Shown: positions 60,999-64,000 of the stretch, one piece after another
Layout of the letters: the number at the start of each line of letters is the position of its first letter
Numbering within the stretch: the stretch's first letter is position 1
Assembly: GCF_023167545.1 (NCBI RefSeq)
Contig: NZ_AP014647.1
Coordinates: forward strand, 1,178,001-1,242,000
Length of the DNA stretch: 64,000 bases
Source: Streptococcus constellatus subsp. constellatus
GTDB lineage: Bacteria > Bacillota > Bacilli > Lactobacillales > Streptococcaceae
Direction of reading: 5' to 3'
Position numbers and translations under genes: made by a program
Notes under the pieces: model-generated
Told to the model about the DNA's origin: nothing
Seen by the model: only the letters and a program-made list of their open reading frames with translations
The model's database searches: none

Positions 60999-61831
60999 TT
61001 CATACCTCGTATAAACATTTGCATACCAAGAGCTAACAAAGCAACAAGAAAAATCCACCGCAAAACTTTTACAGGCACATATGGCATGATGCGGCTTCCG
61101 ATAAAAGAGCCGACTAGAACACCTAAGGCGATTGGTGTCACTAATACCGGATTGATTTGTCCTACAAAAAGATAAAAGATGGCTGAAGCAGTTCCTGTAA
61201 CTCCCATCATAAAATTAGCGGTTGCTGAACTAGCTTTTAAAGGCATTTTCATCACCGTATCCATAGCCAAGACTTTAAAGGCACCTGCACCAATGCCTAA
61301 GAGAGCCGACATAACGCCTGCAAAAAACATAACAACGGAACCACCTGAAACATTAGCTACTTGGTATTTAATCGTCCGATTTAAGCCTTTATCAAAATAT
61401 TCCCCACTGAGATTTAGTTTTTCAGCAATAGCATCATTTTGACTAGGTAAATGCTCTTCTTTTTTAGAACGAATTTTCTGGTACATATTAAATGCTTGAA
61501 AGAGCATAAGAGCTCCATAAAGTAAAAAAAGAAACTGTGAATCTATTATCACTGATAACACCGCACCTACAAAGGCGCCTAAAGTTGTAAAAATTTCTAA
61601 AAACATAGCAATCCGTAGATTGAGCATATCATCTTTAAGATAAGCAATAGCAGAGCCTGAACTAGTTGCTAAAACTGCAATAATAGAGGCTCCCACCGCA
61701 TACTTAATATCTACTTCAAATAAGAGAGTGAGTACAGGCGTGATAACAATTCCGCCTCCAAGTCCTAATAAAGCCCCCAAAATCCCCGCAAACAGTCCTA
61801 CGAGTAACATGGTACAAATATAAGTAAGCAT
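60995..61831 (-). CDS. TauE/SafE-family sulfite/anion permease
   Basis: 278 residues with about eight transmembrane helices and the family signatures GALLGLGGGIVITPVL and ALLGIGAGAFKVLAMD. The substrate is unknown; sulfite, sulfoacetate or related anions are typical. It starts within the aroC stop (TAATG), so it is co-transcribed with aroC and tyrA. The gene is not part of aromatic biosynthesis. Confidence 0.9.
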   Translation of the reverse strand: MLTYICTMLLVGLFAGILGALLGLGGGIVITPVLTLLFEVDIKYAVGASIIAVLATSSGSAIAYLKDDMLNLRIAMFLEIFTTLGAFVGAVLSVIIDSQFLFLLYGALMLFQAFNMYQKIRSKKEEHLPSQNDAIAEKLNLSGEYFDKGLNRTIKYQVANVSGGSVVMFFAGVMSALLGIGAGAFKVLAMDTVMKMPLKASSATANFMMGVTGTASAIFYLFVGQINPVLVTPIALGVLVGSFIGSRIMPYVPVKVLRWIFLVALLALGMQMFIRGMK

Positions 61832-62997
61832 TAAAAACCTTTCACATAATCACGGTATTGTTGAACTGCTTCTTTTAATTCGTCTAGGTTATCCGAAGAA
61901 AATTTCTCCAAGATCTCCGTTGCAAGTACTGTTGCAACAACAGCTTCCATTACTACACCAGCAGCTGGCAAAGCAGTTGGATCACTCCGTTCTACTGTTG
62001 CCTTGTAAGGTTTGTGTGTTTCAATATCAACACTCATAAGTGGTTTATAGAGAGTTGGTATCGGCTTCATCACTCCGCGTACTATGATAGGCTCCCCGTT
62101 AGTCATGCCACCCTCAAAACCACCAAGATTATTGGTACGACGAGTAAAGCCATCCTCTTTAGACCAGAGTATTTCATCCATAACCTGACTGCCCTTAAGC
62201 CGCCCTGCTTCAAAACCAACCCCAAATTCCACACCTTTAAATGCATTAATAGAAACTACTCCTTGAGCAATTTTAGCATCTAATTTCCTATCCCACTGAA
62301 CATAAGAACCTAGTCCAACTGGCACACCACCAACAATGGTTTCAACAATTCCGCCAATAGTATCGCCATCTTTCTTTATCTGATCAATATAGGCTCTGAT
62401 TTCCTCTTCCCGTTCTGGGTTGACAATCGAAACTTCTGATTGACGAGCTCGCTTCTTGATTTCAGCAACAGTCAAATTTTCCGGAATTTCAACATCAATA
62501 CCGCCAAAACTTACAATATGACTGGCTACTTCAACTCCAATTTCTTCTAAGAGTCGCTTAGCAACAGCTCCTACTGCAACCCGCATGGTCGTTTCACGTG
62601 CAGAAGATCGCTCCAAAGAATTGCGCAAGTCATCAAAACGGTACTTCATACCTCCAACCAGATCTGCATGACCCGGGCGTGGCTTGGTAATCTTACGCAG
62701 TTCTTTTTTTTTATCGTTCACATCTGCCACATCCATAATGTCCAACCATTTTTGATGATCCAGATTCGTCACATTGAGTGTAATCGGCCCGCCCATGGTT
62801 CGCCCGTGACGAACACCGGAAGTAATTTCCACTTTATCACTCTCTATCTTCATGCGAGCTCCACGACCGTATCCGCCCTGACGGCGTTTGAGTTCTAAAT
62901 TGATGTAATCTGTCGTAAGAGGAAGTCCAGCTGGTACTCCCTCAATGATAGCTGTTAAACGCGGCCCATGTGACTCCCCAGCAGTTAAATATCTCAT
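61831..62997 (-). CDS. aroC: chorismate synthase
   Basis: 388 residues of the flavin-dependent enzyme that converts EPSP to chorismate, the branch point of aromatic synthesis. The motifs [29 protein letters not shown] and the C-terminal [13 protein letters not shown] are characteristic. It lies between aroB and the TauE/SafE gene in one operon. Confidence 0.98.
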   Translation of the reverse strand: MRYLTAGESHGPRLTAIIEGVPAGLPLTTDYINLELKRRQGGYGRGARMKIESDKVEITSGVRHGRTMGGPITLNVTNLDHQKWLDIMDVADVNDKKKELRKITKPRPGHADLVGGMKYRFDDLRNSLERSSARETTMRVAVGAVAKRLLEEIGVEVASHIVSFGGIDVEIPENLTVAEIKKRARQSEVSIVNPEREEEIRAYIDQIKKDGDTIGGIVETIVGGVPVGLGSYVQWDRKLDAKIAQGVVSINAFKGVEFGVGFEAGRLKGSQVMDEILWSKEDGFTRRTNNLGGFEGGMTNGEPIIVRGVMKPIPTLYKPLMSVDIETHKPYKATVERSDPTALPAAGVVMEAVVATVLATEILEKFSSDNLDELKEAVQQYRDYVKGF

Positions 62998-63030
62998 TTA
63001 GTTACCTCGTATTTTATATACACTAAGCTA

Positions 63031-64000
63031 TTATTTTTCTAAATAATCCTTCATTTCTTCTAAAGGAATCTGATAAATAGTTGCCGTGCCCAATTTTGGA
63101 ACAAGAACCAATTTAATCATCTTTCCTCTAGCTTTCTTATCATGAAGTAAAGCTTGATAGAGTTCTTCCTGACGCCAAGGTTGGTAATCAGTCGGGAGAC
63201 CAAACTTACAACACATCTTCTCAATCTCTGTGGTTATTCCCTTAGGCATTAGTTTTTCTTTTTCTGCCACGCGCGCAACCTGGACCATTCCAATAGAAAC
63301 AGCTTCTCCATGCATGACTTTTCCATAACCTGCAGTCGCTTCTACTGCATGACCAATAGTATGCCCAAAATTTAGATAAAGACGCACTCCATTATCAAGT
63401 TCATCTTCTACTACTAATTTTCGTTTGACATTGCAAGAATGATAGATGATACTTTCTGCGTGCTCTAAAATAGACTCTGGACTACCGTCCATATCAGCCA
63501 GTTCCTTCCACAACTCTACATCTTCAATCAAACCATACTTGATAACTTCTCCCATACCTTCAATCAGCTCCCGTTGTCCCAAAGTTTTTAAAACATCTGG
63601 ATCAATCAGAACTCCATCTGGCTGAGTAAAAGTTCCCACCATGTTCTTTGCCCACGGTGTATTGACACCCGTTTTCCCACCGATTGAAGAATCTACTTGA
63701 GCAGTCAAACTAGTCGGTATCTGTACAAAATGAACACCCCGCATATAAGTTGAAGCTGCAAAACCAGCTAAATCACCAACCACGCCACCTCCTAAGGCTA
63801 CAATACCATCGCTACGGGTCAATCCAACTTTTGCTAAAAATTCATAAACGTTAGTAACTGTTGTTAAATTTTTACTGGCTTCACCTTCCAGAAAATTAAA
63901 CACAAATACTTCAAAACCTGCAAGCTCTAAACTACGTTTGACTGTTTCGGCATATAGACTTGCCACATGATTATCAGTGATAACAACAAGCTTTTGAGCT
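63031..64000 (-). CDS. aroB: 3-dehydroquinate synthase (N-terminus outside window)
   Basis: The visible 322 residues include the NAD-binding [14 protein letters not shown], the metal-binding region [11 protein letters not shown] and Lys/Asn catalytic neighbourhood [19 protein letters not shown]. The frame is open to the window edge (preceding residues ...[18 protein letters not shown]), so the start lies beyond it. It catalyses the second step of the shikimate pathway. Confidence 0.97.
   Translation of the reverse strand, partial: AQKLVVITDNHVASLYAETVKRSLELAGFEVFVFNFLEGEASKNLTTVTNVYEFLAKVGLTRSDGIVALGGGVVGDLAGFAASTYMRGVHFVQIPTSLTAQVDSSIGGKTGVNTPWAKNMVGTFTQPDGVLIDPDVLKTLGQRELIEGMGEVIKYGLIEDVELWKELADMDGSPESILEHAESIIYHSCNVKRKLVVEDELDNGVRLYLNFGHTIGHAVEATAGYGKVMHGEAVSIGMVQVARVAEKEKLMPKGITTEIEKMCCKFGLPTDYQPWRQEELYQALLHDKKARGKMIKLVLVPKLGTATIYQIPLEEMKDYLEK

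Overview
The window looks like a low-GC streptococcal chromosome. From about 53.4 kb to the right edge it holds the usual Streptococcus aromatic amino-acid block, all on the minus strand: aroB (cut by the window edge), aroC, a TauE/SafE permease with a small partner, tyrA, ylbF-like, then aroA, aroK, pheA, an LCP-family psr-like gene and rlmD (rumA). The species cannot be fixed from this window; an oral or pyogenic Streptococcus fits.

Everything left of rlmD is mobile DNA. A large integrative conjugative element (ICE, more than 53 kb; its other end lies outside the window) sits at the 3' end of rlmD. Reading away from rlmD on the minus strand it carries: a small coupled ORF and a CD1845-like membrane protein, a RepA_N-type initiator, a DnaC-like ATPase, PcfB, a VirD4 coupling protein, an SSB, Maff2, VirB6-like, PrgI-like, VirB4, a CHAP-domain wall hydrolase, DUF4315 and DUF4366 (CD1107-like) surface proteins, topoisomerase III, an AbrB plus Schlafen/AlbA regulator pair, a giant N6-methylase/SNF2 helicase, and a second SSB-like protein. 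A MobC/MOBP relaxase pair with a likely oriT reads towards these genes on the plus strand.

Two further elements are nested in the ICE. First, a group II intron (26581..28947) splits the giant helicase gene exactly at a codon boundary. Its 5' GTGTG, domain V, a YADD reverse transcriptase and an 8-nt EBS1/IBS1 match can all be seen. Second, a full-length Tn916 with tet(M) (about 1780..19815) has split an ICE cargo gene, the dual-ATPase subunit of an ECF-type transporter. The cargo operon is TetR regulator, MptD-like S component, T component, dual ATPase, then at least one ABC exporter-type protein running off the left edge. Tn916 separates the first part of the operon from the second, and reads out towards the second.

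Functionally the window combines tetracycline resistance by ribosomal protection, two conjugation machines (Tn916 MobT/FtsK type and ICE VirB4/VirD4 type), at least two likely anti-restriction functions (ArdA and the ArdC-like/methylase giant protein), a broken small-molecule transporter of unknown substrate, and core shikimate and Phe/Tyr biosynthesis. No tRNA, rRNA or CRISPR array was seen. The ICE integrase is not in the window and should lie beyond its left edge.
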